From positions 52,575 through 116,574 of the forward strand of contig JAHNZQ020003149.1 in assembly GCA_019155205.2 (NCBI GenBank): a stretch of DNA of 64,000 bases. The letters are read 5' to 3'. Made by a program: the position numbers and the translations under genes. Below are positions 49,944-60,066 of the stretch, in pieces. The notes under the pieces were generated by a model. The model worked only from the letters and a program-made list of their open reading frames with translations. It ran no database searches and had not been told where the DNA came from. Numbering within the stretch: the stretch's first letter is position 1; each line of letters opens with the position of its first letter. Origin of the DNA: Gracilaria vermiculophylla. Taxonomy: Eukaryota; Rhodophyta; Florideophyceae; Gracilariales; Gracilariaceae.

Positions 49944-50894
49944 GTTTCCAGGGTGACAACTCCGCGCTCCTGTTGGCGCGAGACAAACGGAGAGATTTGG
50001 AGCTCTTGAACGCTAAACCAATATGCGTAGCTGCCTCGGTCACAGCAGCATGTATTGCACGTGTTGAGTTGGAAAACGCTTTTGATTGTTGCGGCCAAAG
50101 TCGCAGTTGCGTGTGGCGCTTAGATTTGTGTGCGAATTCCTGATTGTGGTAATGTCGCTGATGAGCGTCTCTTCGTCCTCGAACTGTAAAGCGGTCGAAT
50201 GATGGGGAGCAAGATGAACCGAATGGGGGAGAGGGAGGAGGAAGGGGGTGTGGAGGGGGAAGGCGGCACAGGCGCTGCAAAGAAGAATGATGGAAGCCCA
50301 AGCGCAGTGTTGTGGTGCAGCCGCGGAGACGGCCAGAGAGGCTGCAATGTGTAGCTGGCGCAATAACGGCTCTGCCTACTTTACGCACTACTGAACTCCA
50401 TCCGTATGTTTACCACAGGCATTCGTCTCGAGTGATCCGCATCGCGCTTACAGCGAGCACACCTGGCTCTCATCTTCATTGCTGTGCGCGCTGCTGGCAC
50501 CCTGCTTCTGCAGCTGGGACATTGCCTTCCCACAACCCCTAACCCCTCGCTAGTTGCAAAATCTCTGTCATAACGGCTGCTTCCTACATGCACAGATTGC
50601 CGACGGTATCGAACACTTTTAACGCAAGCAAAGACAGCGAAAGGCCCGGACCCAGCTCTGTCAAGTGTGGAGGTCAAGCAGTTCTGTAGTACTTACCGTT
50701 CGTTTAGTGCTTTCGTGGCCAACTTCTTCGCGCTAAGTTTGCCTTCCATTGAGGAAATTCAGATTTCCCAGAAACGTTTACTGCATCTTGCAATCACCGT
50801 CTCCATCTTTTCATTTCGGCTCCATCCGAGCAGCTTGGACCTTTCTCATTCCCTGATTCGAAATATACGCTCTGAGACCGTGCGTCTGCGTTGA
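49944..50894. other. Intergenic, polypurine tract, no gene seen
   Basis: A purine-rich tract at 50223-50264 with runs GGGGG, GGG, GGGGG and GGGGG could form a G-quadruplex. Overlapping minus frames at 49933-50388 are judged compositional. Confidence 0.45.
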
Positions 50895-52020
50895 TCACCA
50901 GAACTTTTCAAGCTCATAGTAACTTAAAGATCCTGATTTATCCGTATCGATTTCCTTGAATAGCGCCGAGGTGCGAACGGGGTCCTGCCTTTGACGCACC
51001 AACCTTTCTAAGAATGACAAAAATTCCGAGTATTCAAGCCTTTCGAAGTCGTCCTTGTCGAAGCTCTCGAACAGTGCTTTTGGATCGGTTCGCCGTAGCA
51101 TGTCAACCACACGCAATATGGTCGGTCGATGCCCAAGATTACCATGCCAGCACATTTAAATGATCCTCTGCAGCGTTTTGTGGATGTGCGAAACATGAAT
51201 CATACAAGGTCAAAGACCAGTTGTAATTTTTAACTAAAGCGTTTCAATGGGTACTGTTCGTACCGAGTGGTGAATGAAATGTTGTTTGCCGGAAAACACT
51301 CCCCGTACGATGATTCCAAAGGCGAGCAAATCAGTGGGATCCTTCCATTCATTTCCAAACGCATTTCTAGTGCCATCCACAGAAGACTTCGTTTTCCTCC
51401 CTGTGCTCGTTCCTTGATATATGTTTCCAGAATGGTTCAATCAGGCCCGCGGATAGAGGTATTTTTTCGATGAGTTTGTATCTGTTTTATTCCCAACCAC
51501 TTTTCTCCTTTAGAATTGAGCTTAGACCAGGATCTATAATTACTTGAATGCCACTACAGCGTTTTCCAATGCTTTGTGTTTTCATACCAATATGATTATT
51601 GTTATTCTTGTTCTGTTGAAAAACCCCTTCTGCAATACTAATGACAAGCCTGAGTTCTTCTTTTTCATGCAGTCCGATGCGGCTTTCCAGAAAGTCATGA
51701 AGCCCTTGTCTTTCAACGAACTCCATAGCAATTGCTGAATTTGGCCTTTCATAGAAATCAAACACTTCAAAACATTTGGATGATAAGGCGCTTTTAGGTG
51801 CATTGATAGTTTGTTCCATAGAGTTTATTCTGTTGATTGCTTTCTTCCAAATAGATCATAATGGTAGTTTTGGTGGAACCCTTTCAACCTTCATATACTT
51901 GAGCCAGTCCACTTTCCTTGAGAGCCCTAACGAGAGTCATTCTTCGGTACGGACATTCAGTATTCGACGAAGATGAGCTTCGCGAGCTGCTCTGAGACGG
52001 CATGATCCTTCGAGCAGACT
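50895..52020 (-). pseudogene. Broken protein kinase with C-terminal EF-hands
   Basis: Fragments in different minus frames appear in the order of one kinase. They are a glycine-loop region (LKESGLAQVYEG) with a stop after it, then HPNVLKC, then after a frameshift FEVFDFYERPNSAIAMEFVE and LHDFLESRIGLHEKEELRLV. IIDPGLSSILK stands where the DFG loop should be, with no HRD loop before it. GTRNAFGNEWKDPTDLLAFG and the C-lobe end CWHGNLGHRPT follow. The last open piece (50895-51155) has two EF-hand units; the second loop, DTDKSGSLSYYE, is canonical. The CW..RPT ending is of tyrosine-kinase-like type. Frameshifts, stops and lost catalytic residues show a pseudogene; undetected introns are a less likely explanation. 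Confidence 0.65.
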
Positions 52021-52069
52021 TAACTATATATTCGGGAAATGGAACATTGTTTCTAAAAGGAGTCAAGAG

Positions 52070-53174
52070 CGCTGAAATGAAATACTCTTTTTGGAGAGGC
52101 CACCACAGCAGTCTGTCGAGTATGAGGACTGTATCTTACATGCAAGACTGAGCTCAGACAAGGCCTATGTTTTCTACCATATAAAAAAAATTCCTGAAGT
52201 TCTGCAATTTGATGGAACTGGTGTCTGAGTTCAAGTGGAATAAAAAAAAGCGTCCTGTTCACGAACGCTTCAACAACAGTCCCGATTCCGAGGGGGATTT
52301 CTCTAGCTGTTTAGATTAGCTGTTGCACAAATGCCGCCTTGTCGTTCGCAGCGACAGTTGCCACCACCTGTCTTTTTTTTAAATATAAAACTGAGTTTTG
52401 CTTCGAATGCACGAGATCGTTCTTCAAGCATATTCCCAGGTCGCTATTATGTGTCTACGTCTCTCGTTTTCCCAGTCAAAATCTTCGATCAAAGTGTCGT
52501 CGTTTTCGTTGCATCTTAAAAGTCCAAAATTTTAGTTGACAAACTTAAAAAAAAAGCAATCTATGGAGAAAATACTTATGCTATGTTTGCTCAACTACAC
52601 TTTCACTTCTTTCGCAATTTTTTCTGCAACTACTCAGCGCAATTCTTTTTAAATTAGCCACTCCTTATTCTGAAAGTTGGGCGTTCCAGGTATTGCATAA
52701 TCGACCAAAAATTCTCAGCCTGAAAGGCACGCTATAGAATGGTCACAAAGACAATTCGATGTAACTGACATCCAAATTTTCTGCAGTGACTCTCTAAATG
52801 TTAGCTAACAATGTACTTCGGTCTTCTGCAACCCACATTACTCCTACTTTTGGTACTAAAGTATGCCCATTCAGCTTGCAAGAATAGGAAGGCTTAATCG
52901 AGCGTCATCGTTCCCGAGCGAAAGTCTCGTCAAAGAACCATGGCCAGGCTTACACTTTGAATTAATCTGTCACTGTCTTTCGGGAGAAACAGAGGCAGTG
53001 GGTGTACGCACACACTTTTTAAGGTAAATGCAATTGGTTCTATAACACTCCAAGAGCTAAACGGCAACAGAGTCAGAGGAGCAAATCATATTCTTCCCAA
53101 AGGCGCAACGAGCCGGCCTTTCTTTTTTCCCAAGCATAACGTAGATGTTTATTACTACGTAGCACAAGGACACC
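52070..53174. other. AT-rich intergenic stretch
   Basis: No intact gene. Low GC with poly-A/T runs. A minus frame at 52053-52262 may be more gene debris. Confidence 0.4.
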
Positions 53175-53423
53175 CTAATCCAGGTATGCTGCATGAAAGG
53201 GAAAGAAAAAGCGTTTCAAATAAAATGCTACATTACTTGGAGCAATTTCGCAATTCACTAGGATGATTCCGTGAAATAGAGCAAAAGTCCATAAAAGGAA
53301 TGGTAATGAATCAAATGAACAGCGATCCATGATAGGCAACCTCAAACAACTACATGTAATCTTTGCTTCGTCGATAAATCCGGTGTCAGCAAGAAATAGC
53401 TCGCTTTTTGCATTATAGACCAA
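53175..53423 (-). pseudogene. Possible second kinase fragment
   Basis: An 82-codon frame contains LFHGIILVNCEIAPSNVAF, which lines up with the kinase catalytic loop pattern HG-IVHCDIKPSNVL, but with His, Asp and Lys replaced. The preceding LRLPIMDRCSFDSLPFLL also fits a kinase N-lobe end. The surroundings are not open. Probably a decayed kinase; the similarity is short. Confidence 0.35.
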
Positions 53424-53588
53424 GCAAGGACTGTTGAATTTTTAAATGACACTCTTTATATCATATCTGATGCCTCTACGAGATCCTTTTAATTCAACAG
53501 AGCATTTTCACGAAAAGAATTGAAGTTTGACACATTAAGTAGATCCATTTCCGTCCAAATGTTTCTGGTCTTGGGTACTCAGCTCGAG

Positions 53589-53595
53589 TATAAAA
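53589..53595 (+). promoter_or_regulatory. TATA box of the 114-aa gene
   Basis: TATAAAA, 119 bases before the ATG at 53714. Confidence 0.55.
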
Positions 53596-53713
53596 GCTGC
53601 CAGAAAGCGTGAGCACTGTTTACTCCCAGAACAACTTCATTGCCTCGCCTACAAGCAGCTCTCTGGTTCTTAAATCTTCAAAGCTTCTCTGTCTCTCAAT
53701 ATTGCCACCAAAC

Positions 53714-54058
53714 ATGATCAGCCGCATTCGTTCATGCTTTGATAGGGAAGTCGAGGTCGTGCTCTACCCAGAGCACATTTTGAATCACCCAGAAGACTAC
53801 ATCGAACGGGACGTATATGGAAGGGTTGCTATTGACATGAGAACGTTGACGGCAATAGATGAGCAGATGGAGAAGGCTCTATCAAAAAGACCGAGGCGCT
53901 CGCAATGGCAAAGGCAAGAAGAGTCCGAAAACGGACGTGACGAAGCAGCTCGCCCTCGAGAACGGCCAAGGCTCCTCAAGTTCCTCTTCAAGAGAATCAG
54001 AAGGTTTCGAAGACAAGTACGTTTTGTGACTGCCGTTATAGGGATTACAGATTTTTAG
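53714..54058 (+). CDS. Hypothetical small basic protein, 114 aa
   Basis: Begins MISRIRSCFDREVEVVLYPE, continues with an ordered acidic/hydrophobic part (HPEDYIERDVYGRVAIDMRT), then a highly charged Arg/Glu-rich middle (RRSQWQRQEESENGRDEAAR), and ends with basic KFLFKRIRRFRRQVRF and a hydrophobic tail. No family recognised. A clean TATAAAA box at the right distance and an ATG preceded by CCAAAC support expression. It stands alone in a gene-poor, AT-rich stretch and has higher GC than its surroundings. It may be a lineage-specific gene. Confidence 0.5.
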   Translation: MISRIRSCFDREVEVVLYPEHILNHPEDYIERDVYGRVAIDMRTLTAIDEQMEKALSKRPRRSQWQRQEESENGRDEAARPRERPRLLKFLFKRIRRFRRQVRFVTAVIGITDF

Positions 54059-55713
54059 ATTACCTCCAATGAGAAATAGACATAGAGCATGAACTTGGAG
54101 TAAAAATCAATTGGTTGGTTGAGTCAACGGTATTTTATACCAGGAGCTTTTGAAGTGACCTTCGCAGAAGTAGGAGCAGTACTTCTGTTTATTGTGACGT
54201 CGCTTGAATTTCAATGAAAGCAAGACTGATTCCAGAGTAAATTTACGGCAAATGCCAGTAGATTTACGCAAAATGCGATAGAATTTTCCATGCAGATACT
54301 TACTACGCTTTCATAAATTAGCAAAAGTTTACTTTGAATTCCAGCAATGACTCAAAACTGGCGTGATAGTCTTCGTAAAATTGAAAAAAAGACGTACAAC
54401 CGAAAGGAAATCAAATTAAGGAAATGGAATTGAATGTGTGCTTAAAAAATACGCAGCATCCAAGTGTTTATGCTTGAGCCTCGAGAAAAGGTGAGAAAAG
54501 TGTAAGTTGGGGCAGAAAAAGGAAACAAACAGATTGGGGAGCTCAGATTGCATTGCAGTACTATTGCCACGCAAAAGACCAATACAATGCAGAGTTACGA
54601 ACAAACTGAAGATAAGCCCTGTCCTGATTCTTCACCCAGGCGGTTTTTATCTAATGGTTCTTTCGTACAATTATGTCCAGTGCGTACGGTACTAAGAATT
54701 CTTTCTATACAACGTTTTGGTGAATGTTAAGCAGCTTTTGGCCGAAAGCCAATTAAACTATTGGTTTGTGCAAATGGAAAAGGATGACATAATTGTAATC
54801 TTTTTGCTTCTTAAATGCTATGAAAACGTCCAAATTGAAAATTTCGTCGAGGCCGTCTTTCTTGTCCATTACTTGTGTCTTCATGTCGCATAACCTTTTT
54901 TCTCTGTCAAGGTTTTTGTTTGCTCAAATCACTCTGCTTAATTCATTGCTCTTCAAAACTGCGAAATTGATGTATTTTGCTCCATACCGCATTCAATCTG
55001 GGGATGGCGATAATTCAAATTAAAAAGAAAGATTTCTCCCTGAAATCGAAACCGACGTTAAATCTTAGACCATTAGTAGTACAAATGCGGAAAATTAAGA
55101 TCAGAATTACAAAAAGTGCATTTCTTCTTCGTGCTTTTGTATTTTCTTGTTGAAAAGAATCCGTCTATGATTTATTTCTTTCATCCTCCGCACCATAGTA
55201 CCGTTTTTTTTTTTTTCTTTTTTTTTCTGTACAGATAGTATTTATACAACAAAGGCGACGCTTCATATTGCCTGAAACCGTGAATGTGTTCGAAGTTGAT
55301 TATTTTTGTGAAATCCTGGTCAACGACGAAGGACTGTGGGATCCATCTATCTCTAACCTCTAATCCTCAGTCCCATGAAAAAATATGTGGTTTCACCTTT
55401 TTCGGGTGATGAGGTTCTTGTTTCATTACAGTTTTCAGTTTCTGAGGCAAATGCGTTGCAGCCTGGACATGGGACCGGTGAAGCCAACTTCTAAATTGAA
55501 TGTCTTCAATGCAATTGAATCTTTTGAATCATGCGAATCTGTACACGTGGTAGAACTTGAATTCGCCTGTGTGGTTCGATGGTTCCTGATGACAGACGTG
55601 GCCATCCTCCTACTTTTGCGGCGGACTTCCAGACATAACCAATCCTGCAGTTGAGAACAATCTCGTTCCTCTCCATCAATCTATTTCTTCTTTCTCACGC
55701 GCTTTGAAATACA
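54059..55713. other. AT-rich intergenic stretch
   Basis: No gene recognised. It contains a nearly pure T tract at about 55204-55226. The last 50 bases before 55714 are pyrimidine-rich and may hold the COX5C promoter. Confidence 0.45.
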
Positions 55714-55981
55714 ATGGCCGGCGGAGTCGTGCGCGTAGCTGCTAAAAAAGTCAGCGCTACCAAGGAAATCATGATGGGCGCCGTGATCGCCATCTCAGTA
55801 AGTCACACTCTTCACCAATCATGAGCAACTTGGACCCCTTGTTCTCACCAGCCTTTCGCTTTGATTAATTGTGCATTCGCAGGGCGGCTTTGTGTGGCGT
55901 GCGTGGCATCTATCGTACAAGGCCTCGGTTGATGATTACTACAACAAGCTTGCTGCCGAGGAAGCTTCTTCTTCTTCGTAG
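55714..55981 (+). CDS. COX5C: Cytochrome c oxidase subunit 5C-like, one intron
   Basis: Exons 55714-55797 and 55883-55981 give 60 aa. The 85-base intron starts GTAAGT and ends TTCGCAG, in phase 0. The protein MAGGVVRVAAKKVSATKEIM continues with a membrane helix (MGAVIAISGGFVWRAWHL) and a C-terminus containing DDYYNKLAAEEA. It follows the plant COX5C pattern (basic N-terminus, KEI-x2-G, Gly-rich helix ending in W-x2-H, then a Tyr/Phe-rich amphipathic end). The subunit belongs to complex IV in the inner mitochondrial membrane and is related to animal COX6C. No TATA box. Identity rests on pattern and size, with modest sequence similarity. Confidence 0.75.
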
Positions 55982-56844
55982 AACTTTGTTTGCCTTTTGT
56001 GCATCCCAAAAACGGCTCATTTGGTTCGTCGCGCCTTGTTCAAATGCGTAGTTGTTTTGCCTGCCGGGATTTTTAAAGTTCGTGTTTGTGGCGTGATGTT
56101 CTAGTGACAATTCGAGCTACTCCTTCGGTATAAGTCAGCCAACGCGAGTCGCATTCTTGTCAGACGTTTAATCATCCACGGAACAAAGTTTCATTTCTTG
56201 GTGCGATTCCTCTGTTGCAAGTTGTGGTAAAGTTTTGGATGCAATTCATAGTTGCAGTGTTCCCTTCCGTATCAGAATCTCTTTTATAATGGAAAGGGCG
56301 ATATTATGCGCGTTACGAATGATGCTCGTCACTCTGTGCGGAACTTTCCGTTGGATGCGGTCTACCCTCTTGGTTTTCATGTTTTTGAAGCGTGTCCATC
56401 ATCGCGCGAGTGATGGAATGCCTGTTCTTGGTTTCGGATCGCCATCTTAACAACAATGCTCCTGAAGAAATCACAAGTGAAAAACGCAATGCGCGATCAC
56501 GCCTGTGCTAGTTGATTTGCGAAATAAAGGTACAAGTTACCGAAAAAAAGGACAGACGTAAAGAATTCGTCTGAAGACATTGTTTAGGGTACATATGCAT
56601 CGTTCTCAATCTGAGTAGTTAAGTTATATCTGAGCGCGTCCTCGCGGGGACTAGCGGGGGAAACTCATTCCAATGCATGGGCCTAGTTCAAGAAGTTTCG
56701 ATTCATTTGGCTGCAGGCACAAATTACCCCATCCCACACTTCTCCGCGACAACCAACTTCATGCTGTCTGTCGACAAGCGCATCAAGCAAATATTCTTCC
56801 AGCTCTATGCATTCACTAAAGATAAATAGGTACACAAGTAATGG
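55982..56844. other. Intergenic between convergent genes
   Basis: 3' flanks of COX5C and the CBM48-TPR gene. No gene seen. Confidence 0.45.
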
Positions 56845-58428
56845 CTATACCATGATTCCCACTGGAGCAGGCTTTGCAGCCCCGTACTCCACTCGTATCG
56901 CTTCGATTTCATGCTCTCGGTTCTGTTTTCGCAAGTTTAAGCTCAGATTCTTGACAGCAATTTCTACGTTGTTGCCATGAATGTTATGCTCCTTGTACAT
57001 ATTCAACGCCTTTCTGTACAGCTCTTCCGCTTCTGCTCGCCTCTTCTGTCGGTCGACAACAACTCCAACGTACAGCATCAAGTCAGCAATGTGTTCTTTC
57101 CCGGCATCAATTTCATTGTAGATTCTTAAAGCCAGACGCAGGTGAAGCTCAGCGTCTTTCATTCGGTCGCCCTTGCTTAAGTTTCTTGCCAAATCTACAT
57201 GTACTTGAGCATTCTGGCTAGTGCACCAAAGGCCGTGCTTCTCTCGATGCTGAATGGCTTTGGTAAAGAGCTCTCTTGCACCAGTGGGGTCACATAGATC
57301 GTCTTGCAAATGTCGCGCCATCTGTCTCCAGTTGTCGGCCTGTCGGTTCACTTCATCCATATCTTTGGGTTCATTGACTTTAGTTGGCCTCGAAATCTTG
57401 ACAGCTGTGCCTCTGTTGCTTCCGCGGTAAGTTTGGCGCCTAGAGTGGCCTCTGTCATTGGAATTGCCATATCCACTGTAGCGATTTGCAGAAAAAGAGT
57501 TTTCTTTGTCGTCGGTTGTACATCGGCCCACACTCGGTTCGCTCGCTGATGGAAACAGAGATACACGGTCGCGACTGCCACGGAACAGTCCGCTACCGGA
57601 TCGATCGCGTGCGAAAAATTGTGTTTGGCTCATCGAAAAAGAACAGCCAAACTCACCATCGGCATCCACCCGTCCCGAGAAGCGTCTCAGCCAGCCCGAC
57701 CCAACTCTTTGAAGCAAAGATTTACGCGTAATCGCCTTCATGTGAGATATCCCTCCAACAGGAGGTGGGGAAGTGAATGACGAGCCTCGTGGAGCAACTT
57801 CTACTTTGTGACGACTAGTATCCTGGTGAGAGACTGACGACGTTTGCGGCTGGAACGCATTGGCTGGGAGTGTCGGGTCAGCTCGCTCTTGAACGGGCGG
57901 AACGGCCGAAGCAGAGGCAGAACGAAATACAGCAGTAGAACGGAGGTTGCTGGCGTTTTCGTGAACACGAGAAGTAACGGTTTGCGAGTTGCCATTTCTT
58001 TGCGAGCGCTCCGGAACTGTAACGACTAGTCGATGATGCCGAACTCCGTCATCCGTGGTCTCGATTGGGTGCTGGTCGTGCAAGGCCTGACTTGTGGACC
58101 ATACACCGTCTACCAAAAATTTGTAGGAATGTGATCCCGGGGGAACTCGCAAGGTTATGGTAAAGTTTCGCGGGTGAGAGGGACTTGGTCTCATACGGTG
58201 ATGAAGATAAGCGTCGAACGATGCTACCAAAACAACACTGCCGTTCTGGTGTTTGGGGTCGGGCCACATAAATGTAGTCGGGACATTGGAATCGATGGGC
58301 GTGGATTGTACAAACGGAACCGTTGTCTGAAATCTATCCGGTGCAGCGGGAAGCGAATGCGGGATAAGCGCCTCACCCCGATCGCGAAATAACCTGTTAC
58401 GGCGAGCGGCCCCGCGGCGGCCTAACAT
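56845..58428 (-). CDS. CBM48 (AMPK-beta-like glycogen-binding) plus TPR protein
   Basis: Protein of 527 aa. Residues about 33-115 form a CBM48 module like that of AMPK beta subunits: TTFMWPDPKHQNGSVVLVAS, FTITLRVPPGSHSYKFLVDG and VWSTSQALHDQHPIETTDDG, with the Trp that stacks on glucan. A Ser/Arg-rich, probably disordered region follows (120-350). Residues about 365-520 are tetratricopeptide-like helices (ARELFTKAIQHREKHGLW, AELHLRLALRIYNEI, AEELYRKALNMYKEH). The module suggests binding to floridean starch or to a SnRK1/AMPK-type complex, and the TPRs suggest protein partners. No catalytic domain is present, nor the AMPK-beta C-terminal domain. Confidence 0.75.
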   Translation of the reverse strand: MLGRRGAARRNRLFRDRGEALIPHSLPAAPDRFQTTVPFVQSTPIDSNVPTTFMWPDPKHQNGSVVLVASFDAYLHHRMRPSPSHPRNFTITLRVPPGSHSYKFLVDGVWSTSQALHDQHPIETTDDGVRHHRLVVTVPERSQRNGNSQTVTSRVHENASNLRSTAVFRSASASAVPPVQERADPTLPANAFQPQTSSVSHQDTSRHKVEVAPRGSSFTSPPPVGGISHMKAITRKSLLQRVGSGWLRRFSGRVDADGEFGCSFSMSQTQFFARDRSGSGLFRGSRDRVSLFPSASEPSVGRCTTDDKENSFSANRYSGYGNSNDRGHSRRQTYRGSNRGTAVKISRPTKVNEPKDMDEVNRQADNWRQMARHLQDDLCDPTGARELFTKAIQHREKHGLWCTSQNAQVHVDLARNLSKGDRMKDAELHLRLALRIYNEIDAGKEHIADLMLYVGVVVDRQKRRAEAEELYRKALNMYKEHNIHGNNVEIAVKNLSLNLRKQNREHEIEAIRVEYGAAKPAPVGIMV

Positions 58429-60066
58429 TGCGGCGGGTGACGCCCGTGGTGAGCAGCGGAGCCAGGCAGGAGGCAGATTCGGCGGTGGGGCGGTGGATAG
58501 TGAACGGAGACAGGAGGGTGCATTTAAATGTCAGCGTCGCTGACGGAGGAGGGAGCAGTCGCAAGACGAGGGGACGCGAATAGGGCAGGGGAAATCGGAA
58601 CGCGAAGAGCATCATGTGAGAGGGGCGTTTATCGCGCGGGGGAATTGATGCGGGAGGTGACGCCGGAAGCGCGGTGCTGCAATTATCCTCCCGTTTCAAA
58701 TTTGAGATTTGAACGGCGAGTGCTTAAGCGCGCTGTACCGCTGTAACGGCCATTTTCGAAATGGAAATCAGGCACGTCGTACACAAAGATGGGCGCCACC
58801 GCCCTTTCCCGAAGCGCCATGGCGATCAGTGTCACAGTCTCGAGCTTCAAGTGTTCCACTAAGTCTTTTTACCTTGCCTGCTCCGAACGCCGGAGAGTGC
58901 TCCCGCCGTTGATTCGGCTATCAATAGCACCTACAGGTTCGAATCTTGTGAGTGCGGCGTGACATGCGTCTCATCAATCGACATCGCCATTGTCCAATTC
59001 CAATTTCGAGTGCAACGGCTCATTCAGTGCGTAATATCGTAACTAGACTGATGTGAGGCGGGAGCAAGCGACTCTGGGATGCGTCTTGCACTCGTCTTGT
59101 TCATCTACCCATTATGTTGTGTGTCAAGGCCATCCCGAAGGCGATCGCGGATCAAAGTCCAACCCACAAGTCATAGTCAATCGTCGGCCAAAGAAAGCCT
59201 TTTACCCGTACAAGATATTATTATTAGCCTCATGCAGTAAAATAAATCGACAGTTTAACAAACCGTTCACCTGGCTAGTCCAAATATTGGAGGATCACGC
59301 CTATGCCGAAGTCACGTTAAACCTCTTTGCCCTGTATCTCATCGATCCGAATATGGAACAAAAGACTTTGTTCAGAGTGTCACACGTCCTTTCGCAATCA
59401 CCCGTAGTTAGTTCCGAACAAAACTGTAAAAATATTTCTTATCTTCGACGGAACTTTCTCCTTTTCGGCAACATTGCATCAAACAGTCAAGCTCTTGCAT
59501 CCGACAAAATCTATCCTGTTCTTCTCAGGTGGTTACTCCTACCATGTTTCAACTAAAACCAAGTTTGTCATCACGCCTCTGAAAAGCTTCACGTTCTTCG
59601 CAGATTGTCAATCCGAAATGATACTGTTTTCGAATTTTGCCACTAGTGGCAAACCAGTTACCCCGCGCTTCCAGTCCCTGCTTTTTCGTCTTCCACGTTG
59701 GTCTTCGTTTGGGGGAAAGACTTCCCGCCTTGGCAATCTCGCGATGTGTTACATGCTCACAACTCCTCTCAACCGACGACAACAACTCAGGTCTGAATAA
59801 GGGCACCCGTTCCAATTGTAACGAGTATATCCATTTATCCATCCCATCGTCATTGACTTAAAGGGGTTGCGACAACAAAAGGCATTTCCAAGGCGCTTTT
59901 TCGTGGGAGACGCTCTGTGTCACAGAGTGAGATTATGGACAGCAGCCCATTTCAAACTATCTTGTATCCAGTCAAGACCATCGTACTCTACTTCTTTCTT
60001 TTTAGAGAGCACCGCAGTACAACTGGAAAAAAAAAATGGACATCATGGGCTCGAACACTGATTAAG
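58429..60066. other. Intergenic, no gene seen
   Basis: Upstream of the CBM48 gene; an ATTTAAAT at about 58522-58529 may be its TATA element. A 167-codon frame at 59053-59556 starts without ATG and has no recognisable family. Confidence 0.45.

Noticed and set aside
58887..58965. tRNA-like segment with a B-box-like GGTTCGAATC at 58936-58945
   Set aside because: A five-pair T arm can be drawn, but the best acceptor stem does not adjoin it and no A box or anticodon arm fits.
59053..59556. 167-codon frame upstream of the CBM48 gene
   Set aside because: It starts without ATG, its only Met comes late, and it has no domain or promoter support.
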